Origin: Ignavibacteriales bacterium
Lineage (GTDB): Bacteria > Bacteroidota > Ignavibacteria > Ignavibacteriales > Ignavibacteriaceae
DNA: 64,000 nt
Assembly (NCBI GenBank): GCA_016707285.1
Contig: JADJIA010000007.1
Span: 124,001-188,000 of the forward strand
Reading direction: 5' to 3'
A program made the position numbers and the translations under genes. This document shows positions 16,763-25,908 of the stretch, piece by piece. The notes below the pieces were generated by a model that made no database searches, was not told the DNA's origin, and saw only the letters and a program-made list of their open reading frames with translations. Position 1 is the stretch's first letter. Each line of letters starts with the position of its first letter.

Positions 16763-17836
16763 TCATTTATTTAATGTCATCTTTATTATATTTTGATTTT
16801 TCCCTGCGATAAGCCTTAAGAGGTAGATACCGGAAGGAAGATTTGATGCATCAAATGTCACTGAGTGTTTGCCTGCTGGTATTTCTGAACTGATGAGAGT
16901 TACAATTTCTCTTCCCATTACATCATATACGGTTGCATTGACAACTGATTGTTCAACCAGGTTAAAGGAAATAACCGTGGATGGATTAAAAGGATTTGGG
17001 TAATTCTGGTAAAGGGTAAATTCCGAGGGGAGATTTTCTTCTTCAATATCAGTGGGAGGATCGGCACTTACAACCTGACCGGGACCTACTGTTACGATTC
17101 TTGTGTAAGTTCCACCGAGGGCAGTGATCGTGTAGGTTCCCGGTTTTACATCCCCGATGCCATAGTTTTCATTGTAAATATCGTCACTTCCAACATAGGG
17201 ATCATTAAAATTATAAGTAAGTGAGTAGCCATAAGTGGTGTAAGGTGGTCTCGGTTTTGGATCAGGAGAGATATCAACACGGGTGCTGTTTGGGGCATTG
17301 GGAACCCTGCCATAAATTGCACCCATTCCGGTCATCCCTGCCCATAATTCTGCATTTCTTCTTGAGCCGGGTGTGGCGTAGGTTGCTGTATTCATCCTTA
17401 TTTCGAAATGGAGATGTGCACCGGTTGAATTTCCAGTGTTCCCGGAAATGGCTATTGGTTGTCCCTGAACAACTGTAGTTCCCGAAGTTACAAGAGGTTT
17501 TTGCAGGTGCATATGAAGCATATAGACATTTTTCCCATCCCATGTTGCTCGCTGAGTGATGTAATTTCCACCGCCACCGGGTTCATATCCCCCAACCGTG
17601 TCGTTGGGATTATATCCAACAAAAGTTATTACACCCGGAGCGGCGGCAAACACTGTGTCATATCGGGCAGCAATATCAATTCCGAGGTGAGCAAGGGCGG
17701 TGTTACCATATCGGGGTTCTCCATAAAGATAAGAACCATTGGTTTGGATATTGTCCTTGACCGGTCTTTTGAAACGGAATGATTGTGCGTGAGTAATTGA
17801 TAAAATGGCAATCAGGGATAGAATTAATTTTTTCAT
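16763..17836 (-). CDS. Secreted M23 (LytM-type) metallopeptidase with T9SS sorting domain
   Basis: A 357-residue protein: signal peptide (1-17), then an M23/LytM domain with HLGIDIA (first zinc His and Asp, about residues 50-56), MLHMHL and HLHFE (last zinc His, about 140-144), so the zinc site is complete. A short linker with a carboxypeptidase-like module and a ~80-residue type IX sorting domain (NYPNPFNPST) follow. Members cut peptidoglycan cross-links or glycyl bonds. Secretion by T9SS suggests action outside the cell, for example on other bacteria, rather than on its own wall; that is inference. It lies upstream of and co-directional with the M12B-like peptidase. Confidence 0.88.
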   Translation of the reverse strand: MKKLILSLIAILSITHAQSFRFKRPVKDNIQTNGSYLYGEPRYGNTALAHLGIDIAARYDTVFAAAPGVITFVGYNPNDTVGGYEPGGGGNYITQRATWDGKNVYMLHMHLQKPLVTSGTTVVQGQPIAISGNTGNSTGAHLHFEIRMNTATYATPGSRRNAELWAGMTGMGAIYGRVPNAPNSTRVDISPDPKPRPPYTTYGYSLTYNFNDPYVGSDDIYNENYGIGDVKPGTYTITALGGTYTRIVTVGPGQVVSADPPTDIEEENLPSEFTLYQNYPNPFNPSTVISFNLVEQSVVNATVYDVMGREIVTLISSEIPAGKHSVTFDASNLPSGIYLLRLIAGKNQNIIKMTLNK

Positions 17837-17961
17837 GGGGTGTGTTATTCAAATAGAAAATAAAGTGATTGTCAAAATTTAACAAAATAATTGGAGAAAT
17901 TCGAATTAGTTATTAATTTAATATTCAAAACAAGATGATTTCTTCATTCGGAAAGGATTCC

Positions 17962-18588
17962 ATGCTACTGACTGCAATTGAAACCAGAATTCTTGGTGCT
18001 CTAATCGAAAAGCGCCACACCACACCTGAATATTATCCAATGAGTCTAAATGCGATCACTAACGCCTGCAACCAAAAAAGCAGTCGTGATCCTGTGAGCA
18101 GTTATTCAGAAGACTCAATTGAAAAATGTATTGAGCAGCTTCGCGAGAAACGACTTGTTATCAGAGTGTCGGGAGGAGGGTTAAAGGTTGAGAAATATCG
18201 CGAACTTATCACAGAAAATCTTGAATTAAAACTTCCCGAGGCAGCGGTGCTTTGCATTTTGATGCTCCGCGGGGCACAAACTTCCGGAGAGATAAGGCAG
18301 AGATGTGAACGCATATACGAATTTCCGGATATCAATTCGGTTGAAGATACAATTAAAAGGCTGTGTTCCCTCGAATCAGCATTAGTGGGAGAAGTTCCGG
18401 GCACCGGAGGTAGAGGACAAAAATATACCCATCTTTTTTATGGACTGCCCGAAGTAATAAAAAGAGAAGAGGCAGTGGATATAGGGTTTAGACCACTGAT
18501 AGAAGATGAAGTAAAAAATCTGAGAGAAGAACTGGAAAAACTAAAAGAAGAAGTGGCGATGATTAAACAAGAACTTGGAATAAATTAA
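17962..18588 (+). CDS. YceH/DUF480 family protein
   Basis: A 208-residue protein that begins LLTAIETRILGALIEKR with TTPEYYPMS and TNACNQKSSRDP close behind, the hallmark of DUF480 (YceH). The fold is two winged-helix domains, about residues 1-85 and 90-165. A Glu/Lys-rich coiled coil ends the protein. The start at 17962 is chosen because AAAGGA lies just upstream; an earlier in-frame ATG at 17935 adds nine residues. The role of the family is not established, though DNA binding is likely from the fold. The stop overlaps an in-frame ATG of the next gene (TAATG), so the two are probably co-transcribed. Confidence 0.82.
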   Translation: MLLTAIETRILGALIEKRHTTPEYYPMSLNAITNACNQKSSRDPVSSYSEDSIEKCIEQLREKRLVIRVSGGGLKVEKYRELITENLELKLPEAAVLCILMLRGAQTSGEIRQRCERIYEFPDINSVEDTIKRLCSLESALVGEVPGTGGRGQKYTHLFYGLPEVIKREEAVDIGFRPLIEDEVKNLREELEKLKEEVAMIKQELGIN

Positions 18589-18605
18589 TGACTGTGAGGG
18601 AAAAC

Positions 18606-20228
18606 ATGTCAGAAGAACTGAATATGGAAGAGCAGGAAGACCTCCTCCGGGATGCTTCAAATTTTAAAGGTGAGTGCGAGGAGATATTAATCCCCTCGGA
18701 TCGCTTTGAGCTGCAGGAGATGGTGGTCGGGTGTAATGAAAATAAAACAAAAATCACAACTTCAGCAAGCAGGACGGGCCTTACCGGGGGGTGCGTCCCT
18801 CAAGGTGGGGCTTTAATTCTTACAAGAAAATTGAACCGGGTAATGGGTTTTAATCCCAATAAATGTGAAGTTACCTGTGAACCGGGGGCACTTTTAAGTG
18901 ATTTACAAAAGTATCTCCACGATTTTGGATTTTTTTTTCCGGCAGATCCCACCGAGGAGTTATGCACGATTGGGGGCGTGGTAGCAAACAATTCTTCCGG
19001 GGCAACCTCCTTTAAATATGGAGCAGCCAGAAACTATATCCAAAGTTTACAAATTGTTCTTTCAGATGGTCTTCTGATGGCTGTTAAAAGGGGAGATACG
19101 AAAGAAAGATTTGGACACTTCTCCTTCACAACTTCAGGGGATAAAACATTTAATGTACCTGCTCCGAACTACAAAATGCCGGATACCAAAAATGCAGCAG
19201 GTTACTTTTCAAAAAAAGGATCAGACCTCATTGATCTTTTTATTGGATCGGAGGGAACCCTGGGAATTTTTTGGAGGATCAAATTAAAAGTGGAGCCACT
19301 TCCTGAAAAGTTGTTTTCTTGTGTGGCATATTTTAATACGGTGGAAGATGCTCTTGGATTCATTAATGACGGGCGAACCGAATTCAAGGAGCAGCAGAAA
19401 CTTTGGGAAGATTATACAGTAAGGAGCACGGCAGAAGCGACGGCAAAGCAGGAGCATGATCCCGTAAGGGAGACTCCAGATGTGGAGCATGGGACTTTAG
19501 ATAATGCTCCAAATGAGGGGATAATACCGGATGAGGAACAGAGGGTTGAAGAACTGCCAGTTGTTCCGAGACCCGGGTTGAGGGCGCTGGAATTTTTTGA
19601 CGGGAAAGCCCTCGAGTTTTTAAGAGAGGATTATCCCCGGATTCCGGAGGGAATGGAAGCTGCAGTCTGGTTTGAAGTGGAGACAGATGAACTAAACCTT
19701 GATAAGGTAATGGCAGAATGGGCGGATAAAATAACAAGTCATAATTCTTCGCTTGAAGATGCCTGGTTAGCGTATGATGCTGGTGACCTTCAGGAGATCA
19801 AAAAGTTCAGGCATGCAATTTCATATAAAGTGAATGAATACATTTCTAAAAATGGATTTATGAAACTTGGCACCGATACTGCAGTAGCTGTTGAATATTT
19901 TGATGAATATTATTCTTATGCCACTAAGATGGTGCAGGATGCGGGCATTGAGTATGTTACTTATGGACACTTTGGCGACTGTCACTTGCATCTCAATATG
20001 CTCCCGAAGGATTCGGTGGAATACATAAAAGGGAAAGAGATATATCTCGAATTGTGTAAAAAAGCTGTGGAGCACGGCGGCACAGTCTCTGCGGAGCACG
20101 GAATCGGGAAGTTAAAAAAAGAATATCTAAAACTAATGTATGGTGAAAAAGGGATCAACGAGATGAAAAAAGTGAAAAAATATCTCGATCCAAATAACCT
20201 GTTAAACATCGGAAATTTGTTCGATTAA
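18606..20228 (+). CDS. GlcD-like FAD-binding oxidase with an unusual insert
   Basis: A 540-residue flavoprotein of the VAO/GlcD family. FAD-binding PCMH domain at about residues 25-225 (EPGALLSDLQKYL, FFPADPTEELCTIGGVVANN, GSEGTLG), then an FAD-linked oxidase C-terminal domain (YGHFGDCHLHLNM, SAEHGIGKLK, DPNNLLNIG). Members oxidise 2-hydroxy acids such as D-lactate or glycolate. Between the domains, about residues 262-325, is an acidic Pro/Glu-rich insert not usual in the family. GAGG precedes 18606; an alternative start at 18588 overlaps the yceH stop. No GlcE/GlcF subunit is nearby. The exact substrate is unknown. Confidence 0.8.
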   Translation: MSEELNMEEQEDLLRDASNFKGECEEILIPSDRFELQEMVVGCNENKTKITTSASRTGLTGGCVPQGGALILTRKLNRVMGFNPNKCEVTCEPGALLSDLQKYLHDFGFFFPADPTEELCTIGGVVANNSSGATSFKYGAARNYIQSLQIVLSDGLLMAVKRGDTKERFGHFSFTTSGDKTFNVPAPNYKMPDTKNAAGYFSKKGSDLIDLFIGSEGTLGIFWRIKLKVEPLPEKLFSCVAYFNTVEDALGFINDGRTEFKEQQKLWEDYTVRSTAEATAKQEHDPVRETPDVEHGTLDNAPNEGIIPDEEQRVEELPVVPRPGLRALEFFDGKALEFLREDYPRIPEGMEAAVWFEVETDELNLDKVMAEWADKITSHNSSLEDAWLAYDAGDLQEIKKFRHAISYKVNEYISKNGFMKLGTDTAVAVEYFDEYYSYATKMVQDAGIEYVTYGHFGDCHLHLNMLPKDSVEYIKGKEIYLELCKKAVEHGGTVSAEHGIGKLKKEYLKLMYGEKGINEMKKVKKYLDPNNLLNIGNLFD

Positions 20229-20257
20229 TGAAGGCTTAAAAGAAAACGGAGATCTAA

Positions 20258-20719
20258 ATGCCCGAATACAAACTGAATATAAACGGCAGAGAAGAGAGAG
20301 TTGTAGTGGAAGCCGGTACCCCGTTATTGTGGGTGCTGAGAGACGAACTTGGGCTTACAGGCACCAAGTATGCATGTGGAAAAGGATTGTGTGGATCATG
20401 CACAGTATTAATTGATGGTGAATCAGACAGATCTTGCTCAATTCCCGTTGAAACAGTCGGCAACCGAAAAATTACAACAATCGAAGGATTTGCCGCGGAT
20501 AAAAATCATCCAATATTTAAGAAATGGATTGAGCATGAGGTTTCTCAGTGTGGTTATTGCCAACCGGGACAAATACTAACAGTTGCATCTCTTTTAAATC
20601 GACCCGAAAAACCAACTTATACCGAAATGGAGACAGCCCTCACTGGTGTTCTGTGCAGGTGTGGAACATATCCCAGAATCAAAAAAGCAGTTGAAGAACT
20701 GTTGAAAGAGAGGGGTTAA
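20258..20719 (+). CDS. [2Fe-2S] subunit of a molybdenum hydroxylase (IorA/xanthine dehydrogenase small-subunit type)
   Basis: A 153-residue protein with both iron-sulfur motifs of the xanthine oxidase family: a plant-ferredoxin-type cluster (CGKGLCGSCTVL, with an earlier-strand pattern PLLWVLRDELGLTGTKYACG) and the C-terminal cluster (SQCGYCQPGQ and CRCGTYPRIK). It passes electrons from the molybdenum subunit. It is encoded one base before the Mo-subunit gene and 29 bases after the GlcD-like gene. There is no CoxM-type FAD subunit, as in isoquinoline 1-oxidoreductase-type two-subunit enzymes. Confidence 0.9.
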   Translation: MPEYKLNINGREERVVVEAGTPLLWVLRDELGLTGTKYACGKGLCGSCTVLIDGESDRSCSIPVETVGNRKITTIEGFAADKNHPIFKKWIEHEVSQCGYCQPGQILTVASLLNRPEKPTYTEMETALTGVLCRCGTYPRIKKAVEELLKERG

Positions 20720-20720
20720 G

Positions 20721-22844
20721 ATGAAAAGAAGAGATTTTATTAAGATTGTAAGTTTAACAGGCGGTGGACTTGTCCTTGGTTCGTTTATCCCGATGTCGGT
20801 GTTGGGAAAAGAGGAAGGGTTCACTTCATTCCCCGGTGACGATCCAAAGGGTATCTTTAAGCCCGGTCCTTTTTTGCAGATTGATTCCAACGGCAAAGTT
20901 TCGATCATGATGGCAAGATCGGAGATGGGGCAGGGGGTTTACACAACCCTTCCCACCATTGTTGCTGAAGAGCTTGAAGTTGACTGGGAATCGATAGAGA
21001 TTATTCAGGCAGATGCAGGATTTGACTATGGCAGTCAGGCAACAGGTGGAAGCACAAGTGTGAGACTTGGATACGAACCGCTTAGGAAGGCAGGAGCAAC
21101 CGCAAGGGCGATGTTAATTTCGGCTGCTGCAATCATGTTAAAAGAGAAACCCGAAGTGTTATATGCTGAGATGGGATTTGTGATCAGCAAAGCTACCGGT
21201 AAAAAACTTTCTTATGGTGAGCTTGCTGTTGAAGCCGGAAAACTTCCTGTTCCTTCTGATGTACCGTTGAAAGATCCAAAGGATTTTAAGCTAATCGGTA
21301 AAAAAATCCCAAGACGAGATACTCCGCCAAAATTGTTTGGTGAGGCAATTTTTGGTATTGATGTCAGACTTCCCGGAATGGTTTATGCAACAATTACACG
21401 ACCAACCGCTTATGGACTAAAAGTAAAGTCGTTTGATTCATTATCAGTAAAGGGTAATTCCCACATCCATGATGTTTTTGAAATCTCCACCGGTGTTGCT
21501 GTTGTTGGAAAATCGACCTGGGAGGTGTTTAAAGCTGCAGAAAAGATAAAAGTTGAGTGGAAAGAGACCGATACAGTAAAATTCAGTACTAAGGCAACAG
21601 TTGAAGAAGCCTACAAAAAGTTGAATGAACCCGGTGGCGTTATAAAAGAGCAAGGCGATGTCGATTCCGTTCTAAAGTCGGGTAAAAATATAGTCGAAGC
21701 TGTTTATGAAGTCCCTTTCCTTTCGCATGCACCTTTTGAACCGATGAACTGCACAGCAGAATATCAGAATGGTAAATGTGAAATGTGGGCTCCAACGCAA
21801 AATCCACAACGGTTAAGAAAGGATGTGGCTGAGAGACTTGGCATCGACCAAAACGATGTTACTGTTCATGTCACTTTTCTTGGAGGTGGTTTTGGCAGGA
21901 GACTTGTGAGTGATTTTGGACTGGAAGCCGCCGAAATTGCTAAGAAAACAGGCAAACCTGTAAAACTGACCTGGACCCGTGAGGATGATATGAAACATGG
22001 TGTTTATCGTCCTTTTGGCGTTTATAAATGTCGTGGCATTGCCGGTGAAAGTGGTGGAATAAAAGCTTTTGAACACCATATAGTTGGTCAGTCAATCAGA
22101 CAACAATGGTCAAAAGATTCGTTAAAACCTGATCAATATGATTTCGCTGAAGGTTCAAAATCTTTCCCTTACAATATATCTGATTTTAAAATCACGGGTA
22201 CAATTTTGCAGACGCCCCTAATCGCCAGCGCATTCAGGGCGGTATATCATTCTCAGGTGCCGTTTGTGGTTGAGTCATTTTTTGATGAACTTGCGCATTC
22301 AGTTAAGATTGATCCTTTTGTTTTCAGGAGGGATATGATGCAACCCGGAAGCAGGGCAAGAGCTGTGCTTGAGCTGGCTGCTGAAAAGGCAGGTTGGGGA
22401 AAGACCCTTCCATCCGGAACCGGAATGGGAATTGCGTTCTTTGAGGGTTACGACAGTTATTGTGCCGAAGTGGCAACTGTTTCAGTGGTTAATAACCGTA
22501 TTAAACTGTTAAAATTTGTTGTTGCAATCGATTGTGGAATAGTTATAAGCCCCGATGCTGTAAAATCCCAGATGGAGGGTGCTGTTATATTTGCTCTTTC
22601 TGCTGCGATGAAGGGACAAATAACATCTAAAAACGGCGCCGTGGAGCAGTCAAATTATGATGATTACCCAATTATCACATTTGATGAATCACCCGAAATT
22701 GAGGTTCACATTGTTGAAAACACCCTAAAAGTTGGCGGTGTTGGAGAAGTTGGAATTGGTGCCTGTCCCGCTGCACTTTCCAATGCAATCTTTGCGGCTT
22801 CGGGTAAAAGAATGAGAACACTGCCCATTCTTAACAACTTATAA
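20721..22844 (+). CDS. Molybdopterin-binding subunit of a xanthine dehydrogenase-family hydroxylase (IorB-type), Tat-exported
   Basis: A 707-residue protein. It begins MKRRDFIKIVSLTGGG, a twin-arginine signal. It then has the aldehyde oxidase/xanthine dehydrogenase Mo-binding pattern: EMGQGVYTTLPTIVAEEL, TGGSTSVR, APFEPMNCTAEY, APTQNPQR and GGGFGRRLVSDFG. The late GVGEVGIGA holds the catalytic Glu of the family. The small subunit upstream has no signal peptide, so it is probably carried across the membrane with this one. Such enzymes hydroxylate aldehydes or N-heterocycles in the periplasm; the substrate is not predictable here. Confidence 0.88.
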   Translation: MKRRDFIKIVSLTGGGLVLGSFIPMSVLGKEEGFTSFPGDDPKGIFKPGPFLQIDSNGKVSIMMARSEMGQGVYTTLPTIVAEELEVDWESIEIIQADAGFDYGSQATGGSTSVRLGYEPLRKAGATARAMLISAAAIMLKEKPEVLYAEMGFVISKATGKKLSYGELAVEAGKLPVPSDVPLKDPKDFKLIGKKIPRRDTPPKLFGEAIFGIDVRLPGMVYATITRPTAYGLKVKSFDSLSVKGNSHIHDVFEISTGVAVVGKSTWEVFKAAEKIKVEWKETDTVKFSTKATVEEAYKKLNEPGGVIKEQGDVDSVLKSGKNIVEAVYEVPFLSHAPFEPMNCTAEYQNGKCEMWAPTQNPQRLRKDVAERLGIDQNDVTVHVTFLGGGFGRRLVSDFGLEAAEIAKKTGKPVKLTWTREDDMKHGVYRPFGVYKCRGIAGESGGIKAFEHHIVGQSIRQQWSKDSLKPDQYDFAEGSKSFPYNISDFKITGTILQTPLIASAFRAVYHSQVPFVVESFFDELAHSVKIDPFVFRRDMMQPGSRARAVLELAAEKAGWGKTLPSGTGMGIAFFEGYDSYCAEVATVSVVNNRIKLLKFVVAIDCGIVISPDAVKSQMEGAVIFALSAAMKGQITSKNGAVEQSNYDDYPIITFDESPEIEVHIVENTLKVGGVGEVGIGACPAALSNAIFAASGKRMRTLPILNNL

Positions 22845-22856
22845 GATGGATTCAAT

Positions 22857-22931
22857 GCTCCCCCATCTTGACAAGGAGGGGGGGCATAAACTTTAGGTGA
22901 TATTCCTCCCCCACCTTGACAAAGAGGGGGG
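22857..22931. repeat. Two copies of a C/G-rich palindromic intergenic repeat
   Basis: Copies at 22857-22884 and 22905-22931 share CTCCCCCAxCTTGACAAxGA followed by a G run. Each folds as a hairpin with C-run and G-run arms around TTGACAA. A third partial G-rich arm follows (22951-22960, TGGGAGGGGG). They sit between the converging Mo-subunit and EamA genes and may also act as terminator or mRNA-end structures. Confidence 0.75.
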
Positions 22932-22964
22932 TAGTGCCGCAGGCATCCCATGGGAGGGGGCGTT

Positions 22965-23840
22965 CTAAAGAAGCATCAACAGAGTCCCACCCACAATTAC
23001 GAGGGCGGCGAGACCTTTTTTAAGGAGTCCGCCCTCATTAAATATTTTCCCGCCGGCAACACTTGCAAAAAATACAGATATCCTTTTTACTGCTATCACC
23101 AGAGCAACAGGTGCAAGCGTAAAAGCAATTATTTGTGTATATCTGTAACCTATAGTGATAAAAGCAGTTAGAAGAACAAGAAGAGCTACATATTTAAAAT
23201 CGGGTTTTTTAGGAAATGAAAAACTGGACCTTGTTATCAACATCAGAATGAAAAAATCAACTAAAAAGAAGAAATGTTGCAAAACCATAAAGGAAGAGGT
23301 CTCCATTTTTTGATCTTTAAGGAGATACTTATCGAGGATTGTGGAAACAGTAAAAAATGCCAAAGCGGCAGCCACATAGATATATTTTTTGGTTTTGAAG
23401 AAAACTCTGAAAGGTTCAATGGCGTTTTTAATGCTTTTCATCTCTATGAAATATGATCCAAAGAGCAGCATTGTTAATCCCAGAGTCTGGGTTGTTGTTA
23501 ATTTTTCACCGATGAATACAAAAGCAAAAATTGCCACAAAACCGGGAGTTAAAGCAAGAAGCGGGAGGGCAGAGCTTATTTCAAGGTTCTTGAGTGAAAG
23601 CATCACACACCAAAATGCCAATGCCTGCAACATGGTTTTGATAAACATGATTAGTGCCTGGTGAGAGTTTATCGTTCCAAACCCGGGGTCTAATAAAAAC
23701 GGGATGCAAAAAAGGAGATTTAACCATGAAAGGTGGAATGAAAACTCCAGCGCATTCATCTTTACAAGTGCTTTTTTTTGAGTAATAGCTGCAACACTTG
23801 AGAGCACGGCTGAAGTGATGGCGAAGAAAAACCAGTGCAT
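22965..23840 (-). CDS. EamA/DMT-family transporter
   Basis: A 291-residue protein with about ten hydrophobic helices in two EamA-like halves (ALAFWCVMLSLKNLEISSALPL in the first, ending in LAALVIVGGTLLMLL). Its first codon overlaps the stop of the upstream DUF72 gene by one base, so the two are likely translated together. The substrate is unknown. It is distinct from the EamA protein at 12366-13271. Confidence 0.82.
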   Translation of the reverse strand: MHWFFFAITSAVLSSVAAITQKKALVKMNALEFSFHLSWLNLLFCIPFLLDPGFGTINSHQALIMFIKTMLQALAFWCVMLSLKNLEISSALPLLALTPGFVAIFAFVFIGEKLTTTQTLGLTMLLFGSYFIEMKSIKNAIEPFRVFFKTKKYIYVAAALAFFTVSTILDKYLLKDQKMETSSFMVLQHFFFLVDFFILMLITRSSFSFPKKPDFKYVALLVLLTAFITIGYRYTQIIAFTLAPVALVIAVKRISVFFASVAGGKIFNEGGLLKKGLAALVIVGGTLLMLL

Positions 23841-24715
23841 TATTTATCCTTTAAGTGGCTTTTTAGTTTATCAATAGTAATTGGTGCTGAACCTTCGTAA
23901 TGATTGTTAACATTAATATATACTTCTGTGTCCCGTTCTGCGAGTTCTCTTAGCAAATTGGTGAGAAGCATAAGTTCTCCATCTTTGGGTTCAACTATTT
24001 TGTTCCAGATGCCTTTTGTCTTTTCTTCAATTCCTGATCTGTCGGGTCCGTGAAGTCTAAGAATTATCGTTTTTGGCAGTAAATTGATGAATTTTTCGAT
24101 TATTCCAAATACCGGAGGCATAAAATAACCCTGCAAAAAAACGGGGATTAGCTCAAGATCGTGAAGCAGAGTAAAATATTCCTTTGTGAGGAGATTGGGA
24201 TTTCTTGTCTCAATCGCGATTGGAACTTCTCTTGATGCCGACTTAATAAAATCTTCGATCATTTTCAGGAATAGAGACGGGTCGGGCATTTTTTGTTTAT
24301 TCAGATATTCAAACTGAAGAATGACTGCGGCTGTTTTGGGCTTTAAATCAGATATTGTATCAAGAAAAGTTTCCCAAAGTTCAGTTGACAAAAACAACGG
24401 ATTTTCCACAACATTCCCACCCGTGTTTCTCGGATAATAGTGGGTGAGAGAGAGGGAATTTGGAGCTTTTATCGTGAATCTAAAATTATCCGGCGTAACG
24501 CTGTTATATTCTTCTACATCCTTCAGTTTTGGCAAAAGTGGCGGTTTGTCCGGAGTGAAGAGAGACCAAAACCATTGATCAACTTCCACTGACGAATATA
24601 CTTTGGCATACTCTTCAAGATGGTTTATTTTGTCATAGTGCGGATAGACGAGTCCTTTCCAGGAATCGTATTTCCAACTGCAAGTTCCGTAATGAATATT
24701 TAATATTTCTGACAT
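23840..24715 (-). CDS. DUF72 (COG1801) family protein
   Basis: A 291-residue protein that opens with HYGTCSWKYDSWKG, followed by LEEYAKVYSSVEVDQWFW and, later, IAIETRNP and YINVNNHYEGSAP. These are the standard motifs of DUF72, a TIM-barrel family of unknown activity. The length is normal for the family. It heads a two-gene unit with the EamA transporter and is divergent from the AI-2E family gene across 62 bp. Confidence 0.88.
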   Translation of the reverse strand: MSEILNIHYGTCSWKYDSWKGLVYPHYDKINHLEEYAKVYSSVEVDQWFWSLFTPDKPPLLPKLKDVEEYNSVTPDNFRFTIKAPNSLSLTHYYPRNTGGNVVENPLFLSTELWETFLDTISDLKPKTAAVILQFEYLNKQKMPDPSLFLKMIEDFIKSASREVPIAIETRNPNLLTKEYFTLLHDLELIPVFLQGYFMPPVFGIIEKFINLLPKTIILRLHGPDRSGIEEKTKGIWNKIVEPKDGELMLLTNLLRELAERDTEVYINVNNHYEGSAPITIDKLKSHLKDK

Positions 24716-24777
24716 CTAATAAATTTCTATTTTACCAAACCATAATTTAAACTTTTGCAAAACAATTTCTCTTTAGA

Positions 24778-25908
24778 ATGATGAATAAAATATCACTCGA
24801 CAATCTGACCAAGTTTTTTATATCGGCGATCGGGATAGTAGCAGTCTGTTTGGTATTTAAAGAACTGCAAAATCTCTTTTTACCTTTTGTTATTGCATAC
24901 TTGCTCTATTTTCTTTTCGCGCCCTTAAACAGATTTTTGACATCGAAGCGAATTCCGCTCGCCGTTGCAGGAATTATTGACATAGCCATTATTTTCAGCA
25001 TGACTTATGTTGCCGGTAAATTTGTAATCGACAGTTTGATGAGTTTTCAAAGCGAATTTGGAGCCTATGAGAGTAAACTCACGGCATTGATAATTTCCAC
25101 TGCTGAATCTGTTGGAATAAGCGACCCTGCACTAAAAGATTTTTCACTAGCAAAAGCTTTGGAAAATCTCGATTACGGCACACTTGCAGGTGGTCTTGTA
25201 AATTCCACGATAGATTTAATGGGATATGTGCTATTTGTGATTTTCTTCTTTGCTTTTATTTTACCCGGGCATAATGCCATCTACAAGGCAATTGAAAAAA
25301 GAGTTGTTGCTCCCAAAAAGTTTGCAATTATGAAACGGAAACAGAATCCTGATGTTAATTTGCCGGATACCGATGGAGTGGACTCAGACGATCTCGAAAA
25401 AGAGGCGACCAAACTTGAATCCACATTTATCAGGATTCCTCAACAAATTCAAAAGTATGTGTTAACCAAAATTATAATGAATGTAATGGCAGGTATAACT
25501 GTCTGGTTTATCCTGATGTTGGTTGGAGTGCCACATCCACAAATTTGGGGTGTTTTAACTGCTATCCTGAATTTTATTCCCACTATTGGATCTGCATTTG
25601 CAACAATTTTACCGGTATTGATGACACTTGTTCAAACGGGAAGTATTGGGAGTGCTCTTATGGTTCTTGGAGTGATGGCAGTAGTTCAAACTTTTTATTT
25701 CAATTTTCTGGAGCCGATGATTCTGGGTAAACGGCTTAACCTGAACCCGTTGGTGATTTTGATATCAGTTTTGGTGTGGGGTTATATCTGGGGAATTGCA
25801 GGAATGTTTCTTGCTGTTCCGCTTACTGCCATACTTAAAATTGTTATCTCAAACTTTGACTCAAAAAATATGCAGTTTATTGCAGATTTGATGGGAAAGC
25901 CTGACTAA
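24778..25908 (+). CDS. AI-2E/PerM-family membrane transporter
   Basis: A 376-residue membrane protein. Paired N-terminal helices (FFISAIGIVAVCLVF.. and FLPFVIAYLLYFLFAPL), a large central soluble loop (about 175-230) and a C-terminal helix cluster with ILNFIPTIGSAFAT and LNPLVILISVLVWG match the AI-2E exporter/PerM family. Members move small molecules or ions; the autoinducer function is shown for only a few. It converges on and slightly overlaps the RmlD-like gene (25905-25908). Confidence 0.85.
   Translation: MMNKISLDNLTKFFISAIGIVAVCLVFKELQNLFLPFVIAYLLYFLFAPLNRFLTSKRIPLAVAGIIDIAIIFSMTYVAGKFVIDSLMSFQSEFGAYESKLTALIISTAESVGISDPALKDFSLAKALENLDYGTLAGGLVNSTIDLMGYVLFVIFFFAFILPGHNAIYKAIEKRVVAPKKFAIMKRKQNPDVNLPDTDGVDSDDLEKEATKLESTFIRIPQQIQKYVLTKIIMNVMAGITVWFILMLVGVPHPQIWGVLTAILNFIPTIGSAFATILPVLMTLVQTGSIGSALMVLGVMAVVQTFYFNFLEPMILGKRLNLNPLVILISVLVWGYIWGIAGMFLAVPLTAILKIVISNFDSKNMQFIADLMGKPD

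Noticed and set aside
20258..22844. CO dehydrogenase (CoxSL) identity for the Mo hydroxylase
   Set aside because: There is no CoxM gene, the large subunit has a Tat signal, and the characteristic Cys loop of form I CoxL (AYRCSFR-type) is absent.
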